A stretch of 64,000 nt of DNA from an uncultured Phascolarctobacterium sp. Lineage in GTDB: Bacteria > Bacillota > Negativicutes > Acidaminococcales > Acidaminococcaceae. Below, one piece after another: positions 19,681 through 28,140 of this stretch. Both the position numbers and the translations under genes were made by a program. The stretch spans positions 36,037 through 100,036 of the forward strand of contig CAJKLD010000003.1 of NCBI GenBank assembly GCA_905200645.1. Reading direction: 5' to 3'. The notes below the pieces were generated by a model. It worked only from the letters and a program-made list of their open reading frames with translations. It was not told the DNA's origin and made no database searches. Position 1 is the first letter of the stretch. Each line of letters starts with the position of its first letter.

Positions 19681-20367
19681 GTGCTGATAATGAACGATGT
19701 GAGCAAGGTATACCCAGGCGGTTCCGTGGCCTTGCAGAACGTTAATGTGCATATAGAGCCGGGCGAATTTGTCTTTGTTGTTGGACCAAGCGGCGCCGGT
19801 AAATCTACTTTTATCAAAATGCTGTTCCGTGAGGTTTTGCCTACTACGGGCAGCATTTTTGTTAATGGTATGGATATTCTGTCGTTGGAATCTAGGGAAA
19901 TACCCTTTATGCGTCGTCAGCTAGGTATTATCTTTCAGGATTATCGTCTGCTGCCGGACCGCACCGTATACGAAAATGTCGCTTTTGCTATGCAGGTAAT
20001 TGAAGCGCCACACCGCAAAATTAAGCGTCAGGTGCTGAACGTTTTAGATTTAGTCGGTTTGCGCCATCGCGCCAACGCTTATCCTAACGAATTGAGCGGC
20101 GGCGAACAGCAGCGTATTGCTATTGCCAGAGCCATCGTCAACGACCCTGTTTTTGTAATTGCCGACGAGCCTACGGGAAATTTAGACCCGGAAACCAGTT
20201 GGGAGATTATGGAAATTTTTAAGGAAATCAACGAAACCGGCACTACCATTGTTATGGCTACTCATGACAAAGAGGTGGTAGACGCAATGGCAAAACGTGT
20301 TATTGCCATTGAAAAGGGCAATATTGTGCGTGATGAAAAAGAAGGAGTTTACGGCTATGAGCTTTAG
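19681..20367 (+). CDS. ftsE: Cell division ATP-binding protein FtsE
   Basis: 228-aa ABC ATPase that with FtsX controls peptidoglycan hydrolases at the division site. Walker A GPSGAGKST, signature LSGGEQQRIAIARA and Walker B VFVIADEPTGNLD are intact. GTG 19681 is chosen: it sits ten bases after AAGGAG and gives the usual FtsE beginning; TTG 19672 lies too close to that site. ftsX overlaps its 3' end by 11 bp, and an M23 protein with coiled coil follows, the expected partner. Confidence 0.95.
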   Translation: MLIMNDVSKVYPGGSVALQNVNVHIEPGEFVFVVGPSGAGKSTFIKMLFREVLPTTGSIFVNGMDILSLESREIPFMRRQLGIIFQDYRLLPDRTVYENVAFAMQVIEAPHRKIKRQVLNVLDLVGLRHRANAYPNELSGGEQQRIAIARAIVNDPVFVIADEPTGNLDPETSWEIMEIFKEINETGTTIVMATHDKEVVDAMAKRVIAIEKGNIVRDEKEGVYGYEL

Positions 20368-21244
20368 TACGAAGGAGTATTTTATTAAAGAAACATATAA
20401 ATCCATTCGTCGCAATGGCTTTATGAGCTTTGCTTCTATTTCTACGGTGGCTGTTTCCCTTTTGGTTTTGGGCATGTTTTTGATGATTTTTCTTAATACC
20501 AATAATTTGGCGCAGTATTTGGAAAGCCAGGTGCAGGTTTCCGTTTATATGCAGGACAGCGCTACGGATAAGGAGCTGGCGGAGGTTAAGGCCAAGCTGC
20601 AAAAAATGCCCGGCGTAGTGAAGGTTAATCAAGTTAGTAAAGAGCAGGCTTTAACTCGTTTTAAAGAACGTTTGGGCGACCAGGAGCAGCTGTTGAACAG
20701 CTTGGGCAAGGATAATCCCTTTCCCAATTCCTTTGAGGTGCAGGTAGACAGTCCGGAACGCATTAAAGTGCTGACGCCGCAGATTGGTCAAATTCCTAAA
20801 GTAGAAACGGCTAAATTTGGTCAAGAGGTTGTGGAGCATTTATTCCAGCTGACAAAAATTTTGCGTTTCGGCGGTATTTTGTTGGTTATTTTTTTGGCAA
20901 TGGCTACCTTGTTTATTATTAGTAATACTATTCGTCTGACGGTTTTTGCCCGCCGTAAAGAAGTTCTTATTATGAAATATGTAGGCGCAACAGATTGGTT
21001 TATCCGTTGGCCTTTCCTTTTAGAAGGTATGACACTGGGCTTTTTCGGTGCCGTGATTGCCTTTTTATTGATTAACAGCATTTATGCCGCCTTACTGGAG
21101 CGTATTCATGCTACGTTGGCGTTTCTGCCGCTGCTGCCGGCACAGCCGCTGTTATTATATGTAGATTTATTTCTTTTAATAGCGGGAACAGGTATCGGCG
21201 CTTTAGGCAGCTATATTTCTTTGCGTAAATTCCTGCGTGTGTAA
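20357..21244 (+). CDS. ftsX: Cell division membrane protein FtsX
   Basis: 295-aa permease-like partner of FtsE. One membrane helix near residues 23-45, an extracytoplasmic loop of about 120 aa (with VQVSVYMQDSATDKEL, typical of FtsX), then three C-terminal helices separated by the short FARRKEVLIMKYVGATDWFIRWPFLLEG region. Start ATG 20357 has AAGGAG nine bases upstream and lies inside the end of ftsE. It would pass the ATP signal to the M23 activator encoded next. Confidence 0.95.
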   Translation: MSFSTKEYFIKETYKSIRRNGFMSFASISTVAVSLLVLGMFLMIFLNTNNLAQYLESQVQVSVYMQDSATDKELAEVKAKLQKMPGVVKVNQVSKEQALTRFKERLGDQEQLLNSLGKDNPFPNSFEVQVDSPERIKVLTPQIGQIPKVETAKFGQEVVEHLFQLTKILRFGGILLVIFLAMATLFIISNTIRLTVFARRKEVLIMKYVGATDWFIRWPFLLEGMTLGFFGAVIAFLLINSIYAALLERIHATLAFLPLLPAQPLLLYVDLFLLIAGTGIGALGSYISLRKFLRV

Positions 21245-21257
21245 GGGAGGCTGGCAA

Positions 21258-22403
21258 ATGCTGAAAAGAAATTTTACCGGCTTGGCCTTAGCTGCTTTGC
21301 TGGCAGTTTTGCCGCTGTTTGCAGGCGGCGGTTTTGCCAACGAAGCAGACGATAAGCAGGCGGAGCTGAACAGTGTGCAGGCGCAGATGCAGAAAATGCA
21401 GGAACGTAAAGCGGCTGCGCGTCGACGGGCAGAGGCGGCCAGCGAAGGCTTGCAGGATCTTGTAGGCAATCTAAAGCAGCTGCAGGCGCAGGCTAACGAG
21501 CTGCAAAAAGAGCGCGACACTTTGCAGAGCAGTATTGACGACAATCAGACAAGGTTGGCGCAAAAGAAAAAAGACGTAGAAACCCGCTTGAAAATTTACA
21601 GCAAGCGTCTGCGTGACATTTATATCAACGGACAGATAAATTATTTGGACGTGCTTTTAGGCGCCAAAGATTTCAGCGATTTTTCTTCTCGCATGTTTTT
21701 GCTGCAAAAAATTATCAGTAGCGATATTGATATGCTGGAGCAGCTGAAAAAAGACGAAGCAGAGATTACAGAACGTCAGGCAAAGCTGGACGCTGAAATG
21801 AAAGAAATTAAGACTACGCAGGTTGCTTTGGAGGCGAAAACCGCAAGAGTCAATAAGCTTAAGGAGCAGCGCTCCTATATGCTGTACAAGGCGCAGGAGG
21901 AAGAACAGCAAAGCCAGGAAGAATATGAGCGCTTGCTGGTTGTGAGCGAAAATATTGCCGCTATGCTGCGTAATATGGAAAGCAACGGTATGACTGCTTC
22001 CGGCAATCGCGGCGGTACGGGACGCTTTATGTGGCCTTGCAGCGGTCAGATTACTTCCTATTATGGCTGGCGTACTCATCCTGTTTTTGGCACGACCAAA
22101 TATCACAGCGGTATGGATATCGCCGTAGATTACGGTACACCGATTTTGGCTGCGGATTCCGGCACGGTTGTGTACAGCGGCTGGTTGGGCGGCTACGGCT
22201 ATGCTGTTATGATTGATCATGGCAGCGGCTTAGTAACTTTGTATGGTCATAATCAAGGGTTAAATGTCTATGAGGGACAATATGTAAGCAAGGGAACTTG
22301 CATTGCCTACGCAGGCAGCACTGGTTATTCTACCGGACCTCACTGTCATTTTGAAGTGCGTCTGCACGGCGAAGTTACAGAACCCTTGAATTATTTGCCT
22401 TAA
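21258..22403 (+). CDS. Murein hydrolase activator / M23 peptidase with coiled coil (EnvC-like)
   Basis: 381-aa secreted protein. A signal peptide (about residues 1-28) is followed by a long coiled coil (about 30-240) and a C-terminal LytM/M23 domain. The zinc-site residues are present: His283 and Asp287 in YHSGMD, and His362-x-His364 in HCHFE, so it could be an active endopeptidase rather than a pure activator. Gene order ftsE-ftsX-this gene matches the FtsEX-EnvC/PcsB pathway. ATG 21258 follows AAGGGAGG. Confidence 0.9.
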   Translation: MLKRNFTGLALAALLAVLPLFAGGGFANEADDKQAELNSVQAQMQKMQERKAAARRRAEAASEGLQDLVGNLKQLQAQANELQKERDTLQSSIDDNQTRLAQKKKDVETRLKIYSKRLRDIYINGQINYLDVLLGAKDFSDFSSRMFLLQKIISSDIDMLEQLKKDEAEITERQAKLDAEMKEIKTTQVALEAKTARVNKLKEQRSYMLYKAQEEEQQSQEEYERLLVVSENIAAMLRNMESNGMTASGNRGGTGRFMWPCSGQITSYYGWRTHPVFGTTKYHSGMDIAVDYGTPILAADSGTVVYSGWLGGYGYAVMIDHGSGLVTLYGHNQGLNVYEGQYVSKGTCIAYAGSTGYSTGPHCHFEVRLHGEVTEPLNYLP

Positions 22404-22430
22404 TAAAATTTTGGAGGCGTGAATGGTTTG

Positions 22431-23585
22431 ATGGAAAAAAAATCTTGGCAGCTGGCTGCCTGCTGCGCAGCTACTGCTGTAGTAACCTTCGCTGCCGTGA
22501 CTATCGCAGAGAGCGTGCTGCTGCACCAAATTACCGGCAGCGTTACCGATACTCTGCGTTTTTGGCAGACTATGAATTTAGTCAAACAAAACTATAACGG
22601 TGAAATAGATAATCATGCGCTGTATGAAGGCGCCATTAAGGGAATGGTGGAAGGTGTAGGCGATCCGTACACAGTTTATTTAAACAACAAGGATTTTCAG
22701 CAGCTTAACGAAACAACTTCTTCTACCTTTGGCGGTATAGGCATTGTTTTTGGCAAGCGTGGCGACAATTACGTGGTGATTTCTGCGCTGCCCGATAATC
22801 CAGGCGCTTTGGCCGGTATTAAAAGCGGCGATATTATTGTCTCTATTGACGGCGAATCTGTCAGCTCGTTGAATATGGAGCAGGTAGCGCATAAAATACG
22901 CGGTAAAGAAGGTACTGAGGTTACCTTAGAGCTGAAGGATAAAACTGGACAGCTGCGTAAGGTACGCGTTATGCGTAAAGAAATAAAAAATCCTTCGGTA
23001 AAAGGTCAATTTGTGCCCAATACCAAAATCGGTTATATTCGCGTTTCTGTTTTCGCCGAAAGCACCGGCGAAGATTTTAAGCAGGAATACCAAAAGCTGG
23101 AGCAAGAGGGGATGCAGGCTTTAATTCTTGACCTGCGCGGTAATCCGGGCGGACTTTTGAACGCGGGCGTAGGCGTGGCCGGTATGCTGGTGCCTAAGGG
23201 GCCAATTGTTTCGATAACCTATAAAAACGGCAAGACCTACACCGAAAATTCTTCTTTAGAAAAAGTAAAATATCCTTTGGCAGTGCTGGTAGACCACGGC
23301 AGTGCCAGCGCTTCGGAAATTGTCGCGGGGGCGATTAAGGATACTAAAGCAGGTAAACTTTTTGGCGTTAAGACCTTTGGCAAAGGCAGCGTGCAGTCCG
23401 TATACCGCTTAGGACGCGACACCGGCGTAAAAATTACTATCGCTAAATATTACACTCCTTCCGGTGTTTCTATTCATAATGTGGGTATCGAGCCGGATGT
23501 AGTGGTTGAGCTTCCCGATAATGCTGTTAAAGACCTGCAAATGCAGGCGGCAGTAGATTATTTAAAAGCAGAGATAGCTAAGTAA
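22431..23585 (+). CDS. S41 family C-terminal processing protease (CtpA/CtpB-like)
   Basis: 384-aa periplasmic/extracellular serine protease. One N-terminal membrane anchor, a PDZ domain (about residues 90-175) and an S41 catalytic domain with nucleophile region GSASASE (Ser293) and Lys318 in KTFGKGSVQS; the 25-residue spacing fits the Ser-Lys dyad of the family. Start could be TTG 22428 or ATG 22431, both after GGAGG. It follows the M23 gene by 27 bp; a joint role in cell-wall maturation is likely but inferred. Confidence 0.9.
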   Translation: MEKKSWQLAACCAATAVVTFAAVTIAESVLLHQITGSVTDTLRFWQTMNLVKQNYNGEIDNHALYEGAIKGMVEGVGDPYTVYLNNKDFQQLNETTSSTFGGIGIVFGKRGDNYVVISALPDNPGALAGIKSGDIIVSIDGESVSSLNMEQVAHKIRGKEGTEVTLELKDKTGQLRKVRVMRKEIKNPSVKGQFVPNTKIGYIRVSVFAESTGEDFKQEYQKLEQEGMQALILDLRGNPGGLLNAGVGVAGMLVPKGPIVSITYKNGKTYTENSSLEKVKYPLAVLVDHGSASASEIVAGAIKDTKAGKLFGVKTFGKGSVQSVYRLGRDTGVKITIAKYYTPSGVSIHNVGIEPDVVVELPDNAVKDLQMQAAVDYLKAEIAK

Positions 23586-23598
23586 AAGAGGTGGTAGA

Positions 23599-23949
23599 AT
23601 GTTATTTATTTGCTATGCAAAATGCAGCACCTGTAGAAAGGCAGAAAAATATCTGCTGGACAAGGGCTTTACTTTAGAAAAGCGCGATATTAAAGAAGCA
23701 AAGCCGTCATTGGAGGAATTGAAAGCTTGGTACAAGGCCAGCGGGGTGCCCTTAAAACGCTTCTATAATACCAGCGGCAGGCTCTATAAGGAGCTTAATT
23801 TAAAGGATAAAATTCCTACCATGAGCGAGGAGCAGCAGCTTAAGCTTTTGGCAAGCGAAGGTATGCTGGTTAAGCGTCCTATTGTCATTGACGGAGAAAA
23901 GGTGCTCATTGGCTTTAAACAAGCAGAGTACGAGGAAAAAGGTTTGTAA
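23599..23949 (+). CDS. Spx/ArsC family thioredoxin-fold protein
   Basis: 116-aa protein of the Spx/MgsR/YffB arm of the arsenate reductase family. The CxxC motif is CSTC at positions 9-12 in an N-terminal thioredoxin fold, and LVKRPIVIDGEKVLIGFK near the C-terminus is family-typical. Whether it is a reductase or a transcriptional regulator cannot be told; there are no arsenic genes nearby. Ends a run of genes transcribed from the secA side. Confidence 0.85.
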   Translation: MLFICYAKCSTCRKAEKYLLDKGFTLEKRDIKEAKPSLEELKAWYKASGVPLKRFYNTSGRLYKELNLKDKIPTMSEEQQLKLLASEGMLVKRPIVIDGEKVLIGFKQAEYEEKGL

Positions 23950-24001
23950 ATTTATTATTTAAGCGGCTCTAGGCCGTAATTTTAAGAGAGGAAGATGTGT
24001 T

Positions 24002-24832
24002 ATGAATAAGTTTGTAAAAATTGCCTTAATTGGCGCTTTAGCCGCTTTGACCTTAGCTTTTACCGGCTGCGGCGGTTCTAAAGAAGAAAAAAAGGCTGAC
24101 CCCAATAAGCCTGTGATTGTAGGCGTAAATCCCGGCCCCCATGCCATTATCATGGAAAATGTTAAAAAGATTGCCGAGAAAAAAGGCTTGAAAATCGAAA
24201 TCAAAGAGTTCAGTGATTTTGTAACTCCTAACTCCGCTTTAGCCGCCGGTGAAATTTGGGCCAACAGCTTCCAACATGAGCCGTTCTTAAAAGCTACTAT
24301 GAAAAAAGAGCCTTCCTTTAAGCTGGCTAACGCTTTTCCCACAGCTTTGTTCCCCATCAACATTTATTCCAGAAAATTAAAGCCTGGCGACACCATTCCC
24401 GACGGCGCTAAAATTGCCATTCCTAACGACCCCACCAATGGCGGTCGCAGCATTTTGCTGTTAGCTTCTCATGGCTTGCTCAAGGTTAAAAATCCTCAGG
24501 ATATTACTACTACCGTAGCTGATATTACCGAAAATCCGCATAATTTCCAAATTATTGAGCTGGAAGCTGCGGCAATTCCTCGTTCCTTGGACGACGTAAC
24601 CTGCGCCGCTATTAACACTACCTATGCCTTGAACGCCGGTCTCAATCCTGCAACCGACCCCATTGTCAAAGAAACTGCTGACTCTTTGTATGTAAATATT
24701 GTTGCTGTACAAGAAGCTACTTTAAAAGACCCGCGTCTGCAAACCTTCAAAGAAGCTTATCAATCTAAAGAAAACGCCGAATTTATTAAAACTAAATTTC
24801 CCGGCTCCGTATATCTTGGCTGGAAAGAATAA
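24002..24832 (+). CDS. metQ: MetQ/NlpA-type substrate-binding lipoprotein
   Basis: 276-aa lipoprotein, periplasmic binding component of a D/L-methionine-type ABC importer. Signal peptide ends in a lipobox LAFTGC (lipidated Cys23). The body matches MetQ (VGVNPGPHAIIMENV, NGGRSILLLASHGLLKV, TYALNAGLNP). No metN or metI is adjacent; instead an M20 amidohydrolase starts 9 bp after the stop. So the ligand may be a peptide or N-acyl amino acid rather than methionine (inference). Confidence 0.85.
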   Translation: MNKFVKIALIGALAALTLAFTGCGGSKEEKKADPNKPVIVGVNPGPHAIIMENVKKIAEKKGLKIEIKEFSDFVTPNSALAAGEIWANSFQHEPFLKATMKKEPSFKLANAFPTALFPINIYSRKLKPGDTIPDGAKIAIPNDPTNGGRSILLLASHGLLKVKNPQDITTTVADITENPHNFQIIELEAAAIPRSLDDVTCAAINTTYALNAGLNPATDPIVKETADSLYVNIVAVQEATLKDPRLQTFKEAYQSKENAEFIKTKFPGSVYLGWKE

Positions 24833-24841
24833 GGCTGTACT

Positions 24842-25963
24842 ATGGATTTGGCAAGTCATATTAACGAAATTTGGCCGCAGCTGCACGCCATGGCCGAGCC
24901 TGCCTTTGCCGAGGTTAAGACAGCTAAATTTTTAGCGGATTTTTTGCGCGCAAGCGGTTACACTGTGACAGAAAATGTTGGCGGCACTACCGGCATGACG
25001 GCGCTTTTGGACAGCGATAAACCGGGACCGACGGTTGCTGTGCGCACGGATATGGACTGTTTGCTTTTTAAGCAGGAGGACGGCAGCGAAAAACCAATTC
25101 ACGCCTGCGGTCACGATGGGCACATGACGCTGGCTTTAGGCGTGGCCAAGCTGTTGGCGGAACAGGGACTGCCCTGCGGCAAATTAAAAATTCTTTGCCA
25201 GCCGGCGGAAGAAATTGGCCGCGGTGCGTTAGCGTTGCTGGAAGCAGGCGCGCTGGACGATGTGCAGTATGTGCTGGGTTATCATTTGATGCCCAAGGAT
25301 ATGGCTCGCAGCGGACAGATTATCGCGCAGATAAACTGGACGGCATGCACGCTGATGGCGGGAGAAATTCGCGGCTTAGCGGCGCATGGCTCCCAGCCTC
25401 ATTTGGGCATTAACGCTATTGATGTGGGCGCGGCTATTGTCAATGCGGTCAACGCGCTGCACTCCAATCCGCTGTTAGGCGGCAGCGTAAAAACTACGCG
25501 CTTTTTAGGCGGTGCAGGCTCGCTGAACGCCATCTGCGACAAGGTAAATATCGGTTTTGATTTGCGCAGTACCTCTAACAGTGAAATGCTCCAGTTGCGG
25601 CAGAAAGTGCAAGCTATTGTAAATTCTATTGCTCAAGCTTATGGAGCGGAGGCGGATTGTCATATTGTGGGTACTTGTCCTGCGGCAGAGGCCGACCCGT
25701 CCCTTTTGGCAGTTACCCGCGACGTGATTGTGAACGAATTAGGCAGCGAAGCCTTAATTCCCGCGGCCAATATTACTGTCGGCGAAGATTTTAACTTCTT
25801 CAAAGAACAGCGACCGCAGCTGAAAACGGCTAGTCTTGGCATTGGCTGCGATTTAGTACCGCGTCTGCATGACCCGCAGATGACCTTTGACCACAGCGCG
25901 TTGGCTGGTGCTATTAAGGTTTTGGCAGCGCTGGCGGTAAAAATTTTACAGACGCGTCCTTAA
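24842..25963 (+). CDS. M20D family amidohydrolase
   Basis: 373-aa metal-dependent amidohydrolase of the M20D type (hippurate hydrolase / N-acyl-amino-acid amidohydrolase group). Metal ligands appear in HACGHDGHMTLALG, QPAEEIGRGA and YHLMP. Cotranscribed with the MetQ-like lipoprotein 9 bp upstream, suggesting that the hydrolase processes what that transporter brings in. Exact substrate is unknown. Confidence 0.85.
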   Translation: MDLASHINEIWPQLHAMAEPAFAEVKTAKFLADFLRASGYTVTENVGGTTGMTALLDSDKPGPTVAVRTDMDCLLFKQEDGSEKPIHACGHDGHMTLALGVAKLLAEQGLPCGKLKILCQPAEEIGRGALALLEAGALDDVQYVLGYHLMPKDMARSGQIIAQINWTACTLMAGEIRGLAAHGSQPHLGINAIDVGAAIVNAVNALHSNPLLGGSVKTTRFLGGAGSLNAICDKVNIGFDLRSTSNSEMLQLRQKVQAIVNSIAQAYGAEADCHIVGTCPAAEADPSLLAVTRDVIVNELGSEALIPAANITVGEDFNFFKEQRPQLKTASLGIGCDLVPRLHDPQMTFDHSALAGAIKVLAALAVKILQTRP

Positions 25964-25986
25964 TAAAGAAATATTTTTATAATTAC

Positions 25987-26017
25987 AAGAGCCTTCCGTT
26001 CGCAATGGAAGGCTCTT
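25987..26017 (+). terminator. Hairpin terminator
   Basis: AAGAGCCTTCC / GGAAGGCTCTT perfect 11-bp stem with a 9-base loop; the T-tract is poor. Confidence 0.65.
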
Positions 26018-26059
26018 CGTGTTATAATATGGTAAACTGCTATTAAAGGAGCGATAATT

Positions 26060-26629
26060 TTGGAATTAGAGCGGGTACGGGACAATAATTTATGTTGGAA
26101 GCTGTTTAAATCAACTTTTATTATCAGCGCGTTCACCATTGGCGGCGGCTTTGTTATTATTCCGCTGCTTAAAGCGAAATTTGTAGATGAATATAAATGG
26201 TTGGATGACAAGGAGGCGCTGAACCTTGTTGCCATTGCGCAGTCCGCGCCCGGCGTAGTGGCCGCTAATGCAGCCATCAGCTTGGGCTATCGCTTGGCAG
26301 GCTTTAAGGGTACGTTGGTGGCATTGGCTGCCACGATTTTGCCGCCGCTGATTACTTTGAGCATTATATCTTACGCTTATGACGCTTTTGCCAATAATCA
26401 ATATATTCAACTGCTCTTAAAAGGTATGCAGTGCGGCGCGACGGCGATTATTATTAACGTGGCTATCGACCTTTTGCACAAGGAGCTCAAGAAAAAATTG
26501 GCGTTGCCGCTGCTGATTATTTTGGGAACCTTTGTGGCAAATTATTTTTTCCATGTGAATTTGATGTACGCCGTAGTGGTAGACGCTATTATCGGCTTCT
26601 TTTTACTGCGGGATAAAAAATATGCGTAG
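26060..26629 (+). CDS. Chromate transporter, short-chain ChrA subunit 1
   Basis: 189-aa membrane protein with one CHR domain. The family motif is seen in TIGGGFVIIPLLKAKFVDEYKW and IAQSAPGVVAANAAISLGYRLAG. Starts at TTG, eight bases after AAGGAG. Encoded as a pair with the next gene; such short-chain pairs function together as one chromate or anion exporter. Physiological substrate is not shown. Confidence 0.85.
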   Translation: MELERVRDNNLCWKLFKSTFIISAFTIGGGFVIIPLLKAKFVDEYKWLDDKEALNLVAIAQSAPGVVAANAAISLGYRLAGFKGTLVALAATILPPLITLSIISYAYDAFANNQYIQLLLKGMQCGATAIIINVAIDLLHKELKKKLALPLLIILGTFVANYFFHVNLMYAVVVDAIIGFFLLRDKKYA

Positions 26630-26641
26630 GGAGGCGGTAGT

Positions 26642-27217
26642 ATGAGCTGGATGATTTATTGGGAGCTGTTTTGGAGTTTTGTTAAGGTTGGCGCTTTTTG
26701 TGTTGGCGGCGGCTATGCATCTATGCCGCTGATTCAGGCGCAGGTTATCGACGAGCACGGCTGGCTGACAATGCAGCAGTTTATTGATATTTTTACGATT
26801 TCACAGATGACGCCCGGACCTATCGGCATTAACGCGGCGACCTTTGTCGGTACTAAGGTGGCTGGTGTTCCGGGAGCGGTGTGCGCTACCGTTGGTTTTG
26901 TTTTTCCTTCGGTAATTATTGTTTTGATTTTGGCACACTTATTTTTTAAATACGGCGATATTGGTCCCGTTAGAGGAATTTTGAACGGCCTGCGACCGGC
27001 AGTAGTGGCGTTGATTTGTTCGGCGGGCTTGAGCTTTGTGTTTTTAGCTTTATGGAATACGGAAACCTTGCCTAAGGATTTTACTAAAATAGACTTAATT
27101 GGCTGCTTTGTGCTGCCCATATCCTTGTGGTGCATCCGTCACAAGATGAGCGTTATTAAGCTGCTGTGCATGAGCGGCGTGCTGGGATTATTTTTAGGTG
27201 TAGTTGGAATTAGATAA
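26642..27217 (+). CDS. Chromate transporter, short-chain ChrA subunit 2
   Basis: 191-aa second half of the split ChrA transporter. CHR-domain motifs CVGGGYASMPLIQAQVIDEHGW and ISQMTPGPIGINAATFVG are clear, with about five hydrophobic helices. It lies 12 bp after the first subunit, with a GGGAGG site, and is followed by a terminator, so the two form a bicistronic unit. Confidence 0.85.
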   Translation: MSWMIYWELFWSFVKVGAFCVGGGYASMPLIQAQVIDEHGWLTMQQFIDIFTISQMTPGPIGINAATFVGTKVAGVPGAVCATVGFVFPSVIIVLILAHLFFKYGDIGPVRGILNGLRPAVVALICSAGLSFVFLALWNTETLPKDFTKIDLIGCFVLPISLWCIRHKMSVIKLLCMSGVLGLFLGVVGIR

Positions 27218-27254
27218 AATTTTTATTTGCTGCCTATATTAAGGCAGCAGTTTT

Positions 27255-27290
27255 AAAGGATTGCTTATGCAGCAGTCCTTTTTCTTTTTG
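27255..27290 (+). terminator. Rho-independent terminator after chromate genes
   Basis: AAAGGATTGCT / AGCAGTCCTTT stem (one G-T pair, loop TATGC) followed by a T-rich tract. Confidence 0.8.
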
Positions 27291-27411
27291 CTTGTTTTTA
27301 GCTTAAATATTTTTTTGAGTTGCCTTTTGCTAGGATAAATTTTAGAGCTACAAATATCATTCGCTCATGTTTTGTGATAAAAAGCGAATTATTCCCTCAT
27401 TTTTTTGTAAA

Positions 27412-27780
27412 ATACTTGCGAATCAAGGGATTTGCGTGCTAATAAAAATTTAGGCGTTTATAAAGGCGCTCTTTATGAAAATATTGTCAGCGAAGCTTTG
27501 TTTAAATGCGGTTATGGTTTATATTATTACAAAAAAGATAATTCTACCTTGGAAGAAGATTTTTTTTGTGCGTACAAGTAAGGAACTAATTCCTGTGGAA
27601 GTAAAGGCAACTAATAGTAAAGCAAAATCTTTGGCTACGTTGATTGCCGGTGATCATTATCCTGATATTCAATATGGAATTAAGCTGGTAAAAGGAAACA
27701 TAGGCTTCGAAAATAATATTTATACTTTTCCGTATTTCTGCACCTTTTTGCTGAAAAGATATTTAAGCGCTCAAGGTTAG
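27412..27780 (+). pseudogene. Remnant of DUF4143-type AAA ATPase (C-terminal fragment, frameshifted)
   Basis: Only the C-terminal piece of an ATPase of the AAA/DUF4143 superfamily remains. One frame reads LRANKNLGVYKGALYENIV and continues through GYGLYYYKKDN; after an 8-T run near 27559-27566 the homology moves to another frame (VRTSKELIPVEVKA, ending TFPYFCTFLLKRYL). The ATPase domain is absent and a stop lies just upstream of the fragment. The 101-aa reading frame starting at 27475 is therefore not a real gene start. Confidence 0.75.
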
Positions 27781-27800
27781 GAAAAAATTATAGCGTTTTT

Positions 27801-27837
27801 ACGCAGTTACTTGATTGTAAGTGACTGCGTATTTTTT
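27801..27837 (+). terminator. Rho-independent terminator
   Basis: ACGCAGTTACTT / AAGTGACTGCGT stem (6-base loop) followed by ATTTTTT. Confidence 0.8.
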
Positions 27838-27908
27838 ATGCCAATTTTTAGATTATGTATCTTAAATGCTTTACTACCTGCAATTTATAATATTTTTTCT
27901 AAAATGTC

Positions 27909-27936
27909 TTGACGGGGGGGATTTTTGTACTAAAAT
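27909..27936 (+). promoter_or_regulatory. Promoter with poly-G spacer for the trimeric autotransporter
   Basis: TTGACG (-35) and TAAAAT (-10) are separated by 16 bp. A run of seven G (27914-27920) begins at the last base of the -35 and fills the first six bases of the spacer. Slippage in the run would change promoter spacing. Confidence 0.55.
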
Positions 27937-27942
27937 ATAAGC

Positions 27943-28140
27943 ACGGTAAATGCTCGCTCAATGTTACAAGACAGCTTGATTGTAAATAAATGTTAGATTT
28001 GCAGCAAAATAATTAGGCGAAGGATTTAGCGTTTATTTGTATCAAAAATCGTGATGAGTGACGCAAGCCGGGCTGAAAATTGAAAACGTCTGTCGTCTCA
28101 AGCGTTAGGCATTGAAAATGCAGGAAAGGTGGAGTTTTTT
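27943..28140 (+). promoter_or_regulatory. Long 5' leader of the trimeric autotransporter, unassigned
   Basis: About 200 bases without a gene between the predicted promoter and the start codon. A possible stem pairs 28055-28063 (TGAGTGACG) with 28094-28100 (CGTCTCA) with a small bulge. It does not match a riboswitch class I can name; the only hint of a c-di-GMP class I aptamer is the short string GACGCAA, without its other conserved parts. Confidence 0.3.

Noticed and set aside
27475..27780. 101-aa hypothetical gene
   Set aside because: Homology to DUF4143 proteins starts upstream in another frame; this is a frameshifted fragment.
28051..28100. c-di-GMP class I riboswitch or hammerhead ribozyme in the adhesin leader
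   Set aside because: GACGCAA and GTGATGAG give partial matches only; the other conserved parts (GAAA tetraloop receptor side, CUGAUGA core with correct C) are absent.
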